Notes under the pieces: model-generated
Seen by the model: the letters and a program-made list of their open reading frames with translations, nothing else
Databases searched by the model: none
Told to the model about the DNA's origin: nothing
Shown: in pieces, positions 12,330-23,815 of the stretch
Layout: each line of letters opens with the position of its first letter
How positions within the stretch are numbered: position 1 is the first letter of the stretch
Made by a program: the position numbers and the translations under genes
DNA from: Tetrapyrgos nigripes
Taxonomy: Eukaryota; Basidiomycota; Agaricomycetes; Agaricales; Campanellaceae
Direction: 5' to 3'
Length of the DNA stretch: 64,000 nt
Assembly (NCBI GenBank): GCA_013368315.1
Contig: JAACJM010000073.1
Span: forward strand, 62,001-126,000

Positions 12330-14550
12330 GCGTACATTGGTGGATAGATGAAGTGATTGTGCTGGTATCGGCCGAAGATGGGTACATATAGGCGACATAT
12401 AACATCGTTTTGCCATTGGTGGGGACCTTCATCGGCTTCAGTGTTTTAATTTATAGGAATTGTGTAGGCTTAATTGACGTTGTAAACCTAGTAACGATAA
12501 TGTCTCTTGGTCTTTATTTGAAATCATGCATTGTGGTTGGCTGCAGTACACAGAATTCCAGTAAACGAGAATTGAGAGTAAATTAGCCGACTACGTTACA
12601 AACAAAGTATAACTCAGGTACACTATAATTAGAATACCTCAAACGAGAGCTTCTACTTGCACGGTGACATGACATTTACCATATAAGGATTCTTCCGGCA
12701 TTTGCCGGACCCCTATTTACGCCATCATCGACGCGTCAAGGCCTTTGGCCATTAACACCTGCATAGGTAGCAGTAAGTAGCTCAAGTAGGATAGCTAGCA
12801 ATTTTTCAGAGGATGATGTCGAGTCTCAATTAATTTGACGCGCCTATCGTACTAGTTATGATTATCTGGTTCACGAAATGAGCCTACGAGCGGGGATAGC
12901 GGATATTCTTACTGGTGGCCAAGTAGAGACTGGAGGTACCCCGTACGCGCCGCTGGGAGTCCGAAGGGAGGCTTACGTACTCACGGCGACTGTCGCAAAC
13001 CTGAAGTCGGGACAGTGGAGGGATATTGGCCGTCGAGCCTGCAGAGCGCTCGACGTTTGTTTCGGAAACTCATGTATATAAGGTACATGTAGTCAAGACC
13101 GACAAGTTCTACAAGGAGTATACTTCTCCGTTGCTGTTTCTAAGCAAGTTCTAAGCCTAACCGGAAAACATATGTACTTATGTAACTCGTGATCATTGGA
13201 GATTCATGGAGAGATCTACGCCCGCATACTCCAAAATCTGAGCGAGTATGCATCGCTGTATGAATATACTGAAGAGGATGAGTAAGGAAGTTAACGGCCG
13301 GGGCCGGTAGACTCTCTCTCACATAAGTGTAGTCTTGAAACTTACATACGGATGGATGGGATGGCAGATCTATCTCGGGCAAGTATGATTATAATAGTAA
13401 AGGAGAGTGTGTGTAAGTGATGCCAAGGCCGACGGGTTCTGCGGATCTGCAAACGTTTTGACCTCTCCGTCTCCTAACCCTTCCCATACAATTGCCCAAG
13501 AATGTCCCCAGGTAGATAACATTCAATATGCCCCGCCACTGTAAGCGTCTATCACTGTCAATCGATATCATTGTATATGTCTGCCAATATCCAACGGATG
13601 CGCATGCCGCAGGGACACGCGTACGCCTTGCGCAATTCCTTCAGGCAAGAGATAGCTGTAGCCTGTGGAGTACACTGTGTACCCGAGTGGATGTTGCTGA
13701 GTGTTGTTCTGAATACACGCAAGAAAAGTTCCCGATAGACGCACTTGGAAATGTTCGTATTAGCGAGGGTGCTCCTATCGGTATTTGGAGAGTTGAGAAC
13801 GCGTGCAGGTTGTGAAGTATGAAGATAGCTCAGCCAAGAAAGCAGTCTTGATTGCTCGGCTTCCTTGAATCGCAAGCTGGGAGTGGTTATTGCCTGTTAT
13901 TGCTAGTTTTGGCTCCCGAGGACTCCAAGAGAATTCTCTTGCTCTTGGCATATTAATGAATGTACTAACTCAACGATAGAGTCTTGGCAGTGGATTTCGT
14001 TGGAAGGGAGGTATGTATGATGCTGATAAGGCCAAGGCAAGGGTAACGCCGTCGGTATCTGCGAATTGAAAAACCGGTCTCCCATAAGTGCGGGGTAGAA
14101 GCGGACATACAGCAAAAGTCCAGGTTTAGTCGATCATCATAAGCATAAAAGAAGAAGCACAAACGAGGGATTTTCTCACTTGCTTCCTCCCACATCTGCT
14201 GGAAGACATTCCGTCTCTGGATTGCATAAACGTTCGCCATGGTGGTAGAGCTTGACGGCACTCACGTAACCGAGTCTGATTCAGAGCTGCAAATGGGGAA
14301 GACCCTGGCAAACAGGTACAAATGCTCTCTAAGCCCTTGCCAAAATGATGCGGTGGGCTTGATCCTGTACGTCTCCGTCACCCTCTCTTTCTTGCCAGCT
14401 CGCCTCATTTTTTGGCCCTAAAGCAGCTCTTGTGCCCTACAAGCATCTATCTTTATACCCAACTTGGATTTCAACGGCATACGCCTCTTGGATAAACCAT
14501 TATTCTATCAGGGATCGGCATATCTTCAGTCTCTTCCAACCCGCTGTGGC
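12330..14550. other. Intergenic region without a convincing gene
   Basis: About 2.2 kb with only short, mutually overlapping frames on both strands. The one stretch with some coding character is minus strand from an ATG near 14240 (MANVYAIQRRNVFQQMWEEA) with a GTGAGA donor soon after, but I could not join it to further exons. The 300 bp before 14551 should include the kinase promoter. Confidence 0.4.
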
Positions 14551-16846
14551 ATGGACAAGAACCTTCGCCAATTATCACTAGAACTAGGCTCCGAATATCA
14601 CACCACCCCTGGCCCTGTCGACTCGCAACCACCTTCACCTGAAGAAGATGTTTTGGAATGGAGTTGGGAGGCGGAACATGCTGATCGCAAACGGGAGGCA
14701 AACATCGATGCGTCGATGCATCATGCTACGCCCTTCGAGGTAGACAGGAAGTTGCTGAAGGATGTAGTGTTCGAGAAGATGGGAGTGCCTGTTCTCCGGA
14801 TATTGTTTCTTAGCTCCGGTATGTCTCAGTTGATAAGGTTCAACAAGGGTGTTAGTGACGTTTTATCGCTTCGATCCAGGGACGTTCCATAAGGCGAGTT
14901 TCTGATCTACACTGACCGAAGCTTTGCATTTACGTTTCTCCAGGCATACCTGATTACTCTTGCTGATAAAGTCCAACTTGTCGCACGCGTCGCCCGACGA
15001 TTCATGCCCAGACTCAAGACGGAATCGGAAGTCGCAACTATGCAATACCTTCGAGAACACACGAATATCCCCGTTCCGATTGTCTATCACTACGACTCAA
15101 ACCCTTACAATCGTTTGGGAGGCGAGTACATCCTTATGTCAAAGGTACGGCTACGGGACCGCGTCACTGGCACGTGACTGACACCAGAAATCACAGGCGC
15201 GCGGCGTACCCTTGTCGAAAGTCTACCATTCCTTGTCATACAGTAATCTCGTGAAACTGCTCACCAATCTAGCGGAAATGATCATTCCGTTGCTCGCACA
15301 TCGGTTCTCCGCTCTAGGTTCCCTCTATTTTGGGCCTGACCCACATCAGGGTCCCTCGTCAACGGCAGTTACCCCGAAAGCAGTCCAGATGCACTACTCG
15401 GCGTTCCCGTTCTCTCCGAGGCTACAGATGTCTAGTATCAAGTCGACATCTCAACAGGAGTATCATATTGGACCTATCATCTCCTGGCCTTTCTTTGGGT
15501 CCAACCGAGGTGACCTCTCACACCCCAACGAGATAAACCGTGGACCTTGGTCATCGACTCAGGCCTACTTTAGCTCTTGCGTTGAGAGAGAGGTTACTGG
15601 TGTCATTCGGGAAAACGAAGGTCGAGCAGCTCCTCATAAGATCCATCTAGACCCAGATGAGATCCATTCGTCACGACATCATCATTTGAAGGCTGTCCCG
15701 GGAGATGAAAGTGACGATAGTGACGAATGGGATATGGAAGAGAGTGAAGACGAGTGGGAGGGTCCTGGAGACGCTATGTATAGGGATTACAGGCGGATGC
15801 AGAGGACTACGTTCTTGGTTGCGCATATTCAGCAGAGGGAGGAATGTGTGAAGAAGGAGATGGCAAGGTGGAAACGGTTGATGGATAAACTGATGAAGCA
15901 GCTTGAAAAAGGGAAGCAGAAGGAGGGAGACGTGGAAGAGTTTGGGTTAGACTGCCATGATCTTAGTTTAGAGAATGTTTTCGTGGATGAGGCGGACAAC
16001 TGTAAAATTGTAAGTGTTTTCTTTTTTTACCTCTCCACGACTTTTTTTACTGATTCACCTGTAAAGACCTGCATCATTGACTGGGAGTCTACAACCACGC
16101 GCCCGCTCTGGGCATGTGCCCATCTACCCGCCTTCCTACAGTCAACACCTTTCGTAGGCAAAATCTTCCGCGCCATCGTTGCCAAAATGGCCCAAATACC
16201 CAGTACACCCTCCTCTGCGTCTGCGACCTCCTCGAACCCCACCACACCTACTGCTACATCCTCAAGCCGAAGCAAAAAATTATCAGCACCGAGGCTACAC
16301 TCTCATGACCTTCAAACTCTCGCACGAGAATGGCTTTACTACGAGTCAGCTGGTATGAAGCTTCGTATGGCTCATCGGTTCGCTGAGTGGGATGGTTGGG
16401 AGGAGGGGTTGGTTAATAGTATGATTGGGGAAGAGGAGCATGAAGACGAGTGGTTTAAGGAGATCGTGGAACGTAGTGACGTGTCGAGTCCATTACCTGA
16501 TGCACATGGTGGTGGAATTGGATTATTGGTTAACGACAGCAGTGGGATTAATGGTGCCGGTATGAAGGGAGTTGGTGCTGTTGCTGACGAGATTCTGAAG
16601 CAGGGGTTGTCGAGGAGAAAGGTGTCCTCCAAGCTACCGTTTGTGAAGGAGATGGAGAAGGAACAGGTGTTGGATGGGACTGGGGATATTTGCGGGGGTC
16701 GAGGTGGAGAGTTGGGAAGGAGGTTGGAAGCATGGTTGACCGTCAATGGGCATGAGCATGAGGGGCATGTACGCGAGGTGCCGGTCACTGGACCGAGGAG
16801 GAGGTGGGATAACGGCGATGATGAGTACGATGGTGAGGCTGAATAG
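14551..16846 (+). CDS. APH-fold kinase-like protein, AIM9-like
   Basis: Five exons: 14551-14818, a 14-nt micro-exon 14880-14893, 14944-15144, 15197-16009 and 16067-16846, giving 691 residues. The intron after the micro-exon starts GCGAGT instead of GT; it is the only way to keep the frame SSGTFHKAYLITLADKVQLV, which is the nucleotide-binding start of this family. Further APH/ChoK marks are ARRFMPRLKTESEVATMQYL, EYILMSKARGVPL, the catalytic-loop equivalent DCHDLSLENVFVDE and the metal-binding CIIDWESTTTRPLW. These resemble the fungal aminoglycoside-phosphotransferase family that includes Altered Inheritance of Mitochondria protein 9; the substrate is unknown. An acidic Asp/Glu/Ser insertion lies before the catalytic loop, and the C-terminus is low in complexity. 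The last intron (57 nt) is a multiple of three and has no stop. Confidence 0.8.
14880..14943 (+). other. 14-nt micro-exon followed by GC-AG intron
   Basis: The exon at 14880-14893 ends CATAAG and is followed by GCGAGT, matching the AG|GCRAGT consensus of non-canonical GC-AG introns. The intron ends TCTCCAG at 14943. The only GT nearby (14898) gives the wrong phase and a stop. Confidence 0.6.
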
Positions 16847-17241
16847 TCGCTGCTGCTGCTTCAGGATTCCAAGTCTGGACTGCAGTGGAAGTTGCCATAG
16901 TAGGCTCGGAGCCGCGCATTTTCTTTTTCGTTTGACTTGCTATAGACTAGGCCTTTTCTGGCCGCATCATGATCATCTAATTATCAGCCATGATTTCTTG
17001 TGGAGTTTTGCAGGAAGTACTATGCGTAGCACATGTCGTAGGGACGACTGTAATTATTCTGTACCATCTACTCTTCGAAGTTACACAACTTCTACATACA
17101 TAAATGTACAATAGCATTTGAATATATATACTATCTAATTCGTCGTTTCATTCGTCGCCAACTTCAAGCCAGTCAGTACTTGAGAGACCATAACGGTCCA
17201 GACCGCCGGTTTCCTCTTTTAGTACTCATTCCTTCACATCG
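16847..17241. other. Intergenic spacer, kinase to cyclophilin
   Basis: About 400 bp between a stop and the next start on the same strand. No gene is seen. An AT-rich stretch (ATATATACTATC, near 17123) lies about 110 bp before the cyclophilin start and may serve as its core promoter. Confidence 0.4.
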
Positions 17242-18313
17242 ATGTCTGCTGTATATCTCGACGTCTACTCTGGCGATAAAGCCGAATACGAGCAGCTCAG
17301 CTCACGCTTCGACCACACATCTGCTTTGCTAGCCAAAAATGCCGCTGTGTATGGTCTGCCATCTTCTCCAGAACTATTGACGGAGGAACAGCAAGAAATA
17401 CTTCAGGATCTCAATGTATCTAGATCTATCGCTTCTCCTGAGTCTTTTTCTCATTCCTTCTTGCTTCTTCTCGATATCCTAGTAACTCACTCTCTAGAAA
17501 ACACCAAACGCAGAACTGCTTCTCTTCAAACCTCCCAAACCGCTATTGGCCGGCCGTATAACGTTTGAACTGGACCCTTCGCCTGGTCTAACCAAAACCA
17601 GGCAAAACTTCGTTTCTCTTTGTACGGGTGACAAAGGAGCTTGCAAATCTGCGCCGAACAAGAAGCTCCATTATGTTGGATGTCCTGTCCACCGCGTCAT
17701 CAAGGGTTTTGTTGCTCAGGGCGGTGATGTCACCAGAGGCGATGGCAGCGGGGGAGAGGTGAGTCTTTCTCAATGGCCTGGGTGTAATATCAGTTTTCTT
17801 TTTGGCGTAGAGTGTGCTAGTAGAACCTTATATTAGCGTCGGACCCGGAACCTTGTTTACGTTTATCCTCCGCTAGCGCTACTTCTAGTTCTTTTCAATA
17901 CTTACTTGCCTCTTTCCCAAGTCGATATACGGACCGAAATTCTCTTGCGAGAAAGCAGGTTTGCAAACAACTCCGAAACGAGGCTGTTTGGCAATGGCGA
18001 ACTCTGGCGGGAAAAGTCCGAATAATACTTCACAGTTTTTTATTGTGTTGTCCGAGGACGCACAGGCGTTAGCCAAATTGAAAGGTGTGTCACGGTACTT
18101 GCCTGTACTATCTTCTTTCCGTGTAAGTACTCTTGTCAATTACCATGGCTGAGCTATTTTACGTTAGGAAAATACGTCGTATTCGGCCAAATGAAAGAAG
18201 ACGACGGAGGCGAAACCGTGTTAGGAAGGTTGAATGAAGTGGGAAGTGACCCTGGAAGTAAGGATGAAAACCCCACTGTCCCTGTGTGGATAGGCGGGTG
18301 CGGTGTATTCTGA
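17242..18313 (+). CDS. Cyclophilin-type peptidyl-prolyl cis-trans isomerase
   Basis: Four exons fit in phase: 17242-17415, 17498-17758, 17922-18084 and 18168-18313, giving 247 residues. The cyclophilin core spans about residue 70 to the end: [50 protein letters not shown] (catalytic Arg in HRVI, followed by F and QGGD), [20 protein letters not shown] and [12 protein letters not shown]. These enzymes catalyse isomerisation of X-Pro bonds and can act as chaperones or spliceosome components. The first 58 residues (helical, with LTEEQQEIL) are an N-terminal extension unlike CypA, so the protein is probably cytosolic or nuclear rather than secreted. The usual His of LDGKHVVFG is Tyr here. It ends at VWIGGCGVF. 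Confidence 0.88.
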
Positions 18314-18641
18314 GCCTTGAATGCTACTATTTTTCTGCTCAGCTCGGACTCCTCGGAGTGCAAGTGTCCAAGCGCTAACGAAGATTGAAAGATATCCGTT
18401 TGCGAATACGAGCTGAGGACGCCGCGTAAACGCATACAGACCGACCCCTAGGCTAGGGCATTGACACTTGTCAGCGAAAAGAAATCGAAAAGAAACTTTG
18501 TTGGTGATACAATGTAGCAAATACAGAGGCGGTATTTGACCTCGACCTTACGACTACTTACTATAGTACAGATGTTAGGTTAAGTACAAGGAACAAGTGA
18601 CGAACAACTAATTAAAAATAAAGAGGGAGAGTTACTACTAG
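18314..18641. other. Spacer before minisatellite
   Basis: About 330 bp with no coding frame that could be supported. It becomes A/G-rich towards the tandem repeat. Confidence 0.4.
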
Positions 18642-18951
18642 GAGAGAATAAAGAAAGGACTGGTTAAAAGGAAAGATCAAGGATATCGATGATAAGTTTT
18701 AAGGAGAGAATAAAGGAAGGACTGGTTAACAGGAAAGATCAGGGATATCGATGATAAGTTATAACGAGAGAATAAAGGAAGGACTGGTTAAAAGGAAAGA
18801 TCAAGGATATCGAGGGTAAGTTATAACGAGAGAATAAAGGAAGGACTGGTTAAAAGGAAAGATCAAGGATATCGAGGATAAGTTATAACGAGAGAATAAA
18901 GGAAGGACTGGTTAAAAGAAAAGATCAAGGATATCGATGATAAGTTATAAT
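18642..18951. repeat. 62-bp tandem repeat, five copies
   Basis: Units begin GAGAGAATAAAG at 18642, 18704, 18766, 18828 and 18890, with an exact 62-bp period. A sixth copy starts at 18952 and breaks off after a few bases. Copies differ at a handful of positions (for example GGTTAAAAGG versus GGTTAACAGG). The units are contiguous with no spacers. The array lies between the 3' ends of two converging genes (cyclophilin and amidase). Confidence 0.95.
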
Positions 18952-19012
18952 GAGAGACAAACAATTTGTGAACAAGTAGAGCTTCAGTTACGAAGAGTCT
19001 GACTCAACGCAA

Positions 19013-21160
19013 TCATGCCCTACCCTTGAAAACAACTCCTGCCTTCTTCAAAGCGGACTCGACGACTTTCATCCCTTCAAGAACTTTCTCCTCCTCAAAT
19101 CGACGGCCGACGACCTGAACGCCAACAGGAAGACCGTGCATTTCATTCGCATCATAGCATGTATATACCCCTTTACAAACCCCGTTCATCTTCTTGAATG
19201 TCTCCGTCGACTCGAAATTAGGTGGTAGAAGATCAGTTTCCCTGTCTACCTTCGTGACAGGAAGAACACCTGCTGCAAAATCAAGCTGACGAAGCTGAAT
19301 GAGAAAAGATTCCACAAAAGAGCGAAATACGACTTACCACATTGAATAGGAACATGTACGAGCAGGACATTAGTGAAGCTTGGAGAACTTGTTCGTGTTT
19401 CATGGCAGGAATAGGGGCTGGAACGGTGAGGACAAAGTCCAGCCCTTCGTTGATCCATTTGTCGTGCCAAGCGGCTTTGTAGTTATCCCTCTGTACCACT
19501 AGATCGCGTTCTTCCTTGATGGATTTGGAATGTAGGATATCGACGAGATTTGCGTATATTGGATCGCTCTTGCGAGTAAACCAGGCAATAATCTTCTTGA
19601 ACCAACGAGGAAGGTTTAACAGTTCAAGAACCCCATTACAGGCCGGATTTACACTCTCAGTGGGGCGAAGCTTTTCGCGAATTTGTGATCCTACAAGTTG
19701 ATTGAGTCCAGAGTCCTAGTCCTCCGGTGCAGAGAGAACTTACCACCATCACCAAAAAGCAGCTGATAACCTATGTCTAAAAGACTGGGAATATGGGGCG
19801 GAACACTTGGGAGTAGAGAATGAGGATGCAATCGACCCAACTACCAAACGAACTTGTAAGCAGACTCACAAATCAACTACTTCATGGCCTTCTTGTCTGA
19901 GCGCCTCGGCAACAGCTGACAAAGCTCTCTTGCACGCTGGAGTTGGCGGAGTTATACCTAATCATTATCCCCATGAGTCCATTAGTATCCCCCCGTCCCG
20001 TGGATGGCACTGTCATTCGTGCTCACCATCTTCCCATATGATACCCCATTTTAGCTTTCTCCCTTCCTCTTGAAGGTTGACGCTTCGCCACGGGATTGGG
20101 ACGCACTATGACATCTTTGTGAGCTAGACTTGAAATATCCCACAATACATTGTAGCATTGTTTGAACGGAAGACTTACCGTAAAATCATACTTCCAGGGC
20201 CCCATCTCTACTACACGTTTCCAAAATTCTGCAAGGTCTTCTAGACTTCCGGCAAGGGCGGCGCCGAGAGCCGGCAGTGATTCGCAACCGTCCATGGAGG
20301 ATTGATTCTTCCAGACTGGGAATCGACCTATGCACCCTTTTAAGCCCCAGAGACCACAGAAATGTGCTGGTAGTCTGGCGCTTCCGCCTGCGTCCGATCC
20401 AATCTCAATCTTACTTCCCCCACACGCGATCAGGGCGGCACCACCACCGGTCGATGCACCGACACTGTGTGCTGGGTTGTAAGGGTTCGTAGTATTGCCG
20501 AAAAGTGAGGATGAAGTCGACACCGAGAAAAGTCCGGTTGGGACGGTAGTTTTGACATGAATAATAGCACCGGCGTCTTGTAAGAGACGAACAATTGGTG
20601 AGCTCCTCTGAGCTGGTTTACCGACATTACAAGAATAACCGATCGTGCTGTCGTGTCCTTCAATATCCACGGTGTCTTGGGTAACGTGAAATCAGCTTCA
20701 AAAACCTAAGAAGATTGGGGCGATATACCTTTTAAGCTGACAGGAACGCCTAACAAAGTTCTTGGGCGAATGCCCTCACCAGTGTTCGAGTCAGAATCAC
20801 TGGGAGACCAGCCTGCGGGTATCGATCGAAGCGCTTCGTCGAACAAGATGTCCGACACGCAGTTAGTTTCTGCTTGAGCTTGAAGAGTCTTCTTCGCATA
20901 TGTTGTGAGGATATCTGCCGGGGCAATATCGTCCAAGTGACACTTTTCAACGAGTTTGGAAATCGGCAATCGATGAAGTTCCTCTTCTGAAGGAGTGAGA
21001 GGAGACGAAAATAAGAGAGAAGCGGCATCAAGCAGGGCCTGTCTTTCCTGTTGCTTCAAACGACTGAAAGAGTAGTGTTGAGAAAATGAAATGGAGTGCT
21101 TATACTGACCACTTACCAGGCTTCTTGATGAACTGAACCTGAAGATGGCCACCAGAGCAT
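19013..21160 (-). CDS. Amidase-signature family hydrolase
   Basis: Eight exons fit in phase from 21160 down: 21160-21117, 21063-20729, 20675-20179, 20105-20027, 19957-19870, 19805-19744, 19690-19338 and 19285-19013, giving 576 residues. The amidase signature is clear: LLGVPVSLKD, DIEGHDSTIGYS, an HVKTTVPTG segment with the catalytic Lys, GASTGGGAALIACGGS and IGSDAGGSARLPAHFCG with the nucleophile Ser. Later landmarks are FTCVPIPWRSVN, KLKWGIIWEDGITPPTPA and GLPVGVQVVGRRFEEEKVL. Members hydrolyse carboxamides (acetamide, fatty-acid amides and similar) with a Ser-cisSer-Lys triad; the substrate here is unknown. The position that is usually the cis-Ser (G-G-S-S-G-G-E) reads G-A-S-T-G-G-G, so Thr and Gly replace Ser and Glu. 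No secretion signal is seen. An alternative start further upstream cannot be excluded. Confidence 0.9.
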
Positions 21161-23815
21161 CGCGAACAGTCAAACAAAACGAACTAGGTGGATATTGTAC
21201 GAAAGGAAGGGAGAAGTAGAAAAAGTAACTGTGGAGAAAACTGTTAGCTAAGATCTTTTTAAAAGTATTCAGGCGACATTTGCTGAAGAAAGCTAGATGA
21301 AAGCAAAAAGGAAGCGCATCGAAGCTTGAGGGACTACGATCACGTAGTATGTAGCGGCATAAATTCGAAACTAGTGAACATACACTCACTTTGATGTGAG
21401 GTTGCTACCTTCTCTCCGCAGCGGACTGGTACGAGAGACGAGGCGTTCGGCCATTCGTTTCAGAGTGTTTTTATCATGTCTCTGCAATTGAGTCTCGGCA
21501 AGATCCTGAAATGTTTTCACGCCCACAGGGGCGTTATGACAGTAAATGCAAGCCAGAATCTTGCTATTGATGCCAAAGTGCGGACTATCGTTAGTATTGA
21601 TGCCTTGATTCCTCCGATTCCCCAATCTATAATTTGGAATGTCACCGGAAGTGATAAGTGACCGCCACATAACTCCAGCGCTATGTACGACGGAATCGCC
21701 ACTTTGCAGAAAATCCCCACTTAGAAAAAAGGAAAACATTAGGATAGTTTAGTATTCTGCTCCTCGGAAAAATAATGAATGACTTACAGCATGATCTGAA
21801 TCCGAAAGCCTGCATGCACACCTAGTGACAGTGGGGTTAGTACAGGAATCTGTCGGCTACTTTCGTCACCGATCATTCAGGGCTCAGCCACAACTGTAAC
21901 CGACCATGGCAGGGGACACAGGGTTCCTCAATTGCCCTCAATGTCCACGAAGTCCATACGACGCCGCTGGCATCTTCTGAGCCTGCGTCTTTCGAAGAGT
22001 CATTTCTCAAATGCGAAAGGCTTAAGGAAACTGTAACTTAGGTGCGGGAGCTAGTACCAATGGGATTATCATATGCTAAAGGACAACTTACTAAGGATTA
22101 ACACGTTGTTTCGCCTGCCGCCTTCCAAAAGATGATGGACATGAGGAGGTTTCTTTGCGAATTTTGGAGGAAGTGTGAGTGAATCAGAGATTGGAATGAT
22201 CAAGCTGAGTCCCTGTCAGGAGTCTGTTGGGCTACGAACGGATGCTGCTAGCGAAACTTACAAAGTGCGATTAGTGACCTGCTAGTGGATACATTGATGG
22301 ACTATGTTTGATTAAGAGAAGCTAAGAGTCAATTGTCTTCCATCCGACTCTTCTGGGCTTGACAGTCTAATGAGCTCAGCTGACATTGGCGAGTAGAATA
22401 GCAGCGACACAAACTCAATGGAGGATTGTGTTTAGGACGATTTTGGACAGAGGATCACGACATCAACCAATCTATGTATACATACCATAATGAAATCCAT
22501 TCAGTTGAAAGGTCCAAGTAAGAAACGGGGACACGGACATATGTCGCTAGCCTCAGTTCCAAGACCCTTATGGCGTCAGAAGAAGGGCGTTGCGCCTAGC
22601 TCGGTACTATGTATGATAGCAATGTATGACTTCAGAATGGAGGCGAGATCTGACGCAAAACTAGGGTAAAGTTTCCGCGTTGTAGATATCAATGTCGAAA
22701 TAACCAAGCATATCGCTGAGGACACAAGTTAGATCTTACCTTGTGGCGGTATTATAACGAAATAAAACATAGATATAGAGAACTTCCCCATCTTAAAGCC
22801 CGTTTTTGGAGAGGACGCGACCTGTCCACCAATTACAAGATGGAAAGGGAGCTAAGGGAACGTTCTGCTAGTCAACCGTGAAAAGACAGATGCCTAGCCC
22901 TGATTGGCAACTTGAAGGAGGGGAGTTTGACTTGAAGCAGCAAAGCGTTGGGATTGTATCCAGAGAGAGGTTCAGAACTCGTCGAAATGCCTATGATGGA
23001 AGTAAAAGAGCAAGAAAGTGCCGATTACGTGGCAACATCTCAAAGTTCCAAATATACATTCGCGTCCTATATAGCGCTTCTGCTTCAATTCTATATCCTT
23101 CTATATCATGAGACTTACTGCTTGGAGGGCCAGAGCAGGACTTCTTTGGTGACGACTGTGCAGATGAACGTTAAGATTATGACCAGATCGCTAGGAACGT
23201 AAATACACCAATCAGTACTACAATGTAGGAGGAGGAAGATTAGTAGCTAAGCGCTGTACGAAAGACTAAGTAATAAATAGTAGTATAGATAGTACGGAGG
23301 AATGACAACTACAAGTACTAGGGAAGAGTATAGAACAAAGGAATTTACAATTACGGTTAGCTTGATCCGAGAAAACCCAGTCCATGTACGGAGGGTTGCA
23401 TTAGGTCGACTGCGGGCACGAGAATTACAGACACGAAATACATGATGAGTACGTGTTTAGGCCGCCCAGACATCAATTCTGGGTGAGTATAATTAGCATT
23501 AACGAAACAGAGCAGAGAGGAAAGAAGTCAAAGACGAGGAACGCGAGAAGATTAAGGGAAGTATTATGGTGCCAGGAAGAAAACAATCTTCCATATTATG
23601 AAGATAAGAGGCAAGAAAGATTAGATGAACGGAACGCGAAAGACCAAGGGAAGCAGGAAAAGCATTCTTAGGTTGGTGTTATGAAGAATGCCATCTTCCG
23701 TATTATGATGATATGAGCGTATACTTTCGCTATGGAAAGCGAAGCACTTCGAGAAACTATATGGTGTCCTCATTCGAATAGATAGCCAGCCCGGCCGCAC
23801 GGAAAGGAAGCTGCG
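21161..23815. other. Gene-poor region
   Basis: About 2.6 kb between the amidase start and the 3' end of the membrane-protein gene. It is purine-rich in parts and contains only short frames without splice support. I see no RNA gene or element termini. Confidence 0.4.

Noticed and set aside
15212..16846. Single uninterrupted 544-codon kinase frame
   Set aside because: The stretch 16010-16066 has a clear GTAAGT donor and AAAG acceptor and encodes an unconserved peptide between two conserved motifs; it is treated as a three-fold intron.
18642..18951. Repeat array considered as CRISPR
   Set aside because: Units are contiguous with an exact 62-bp period and no unique spacers, in a eukaryotic genome.
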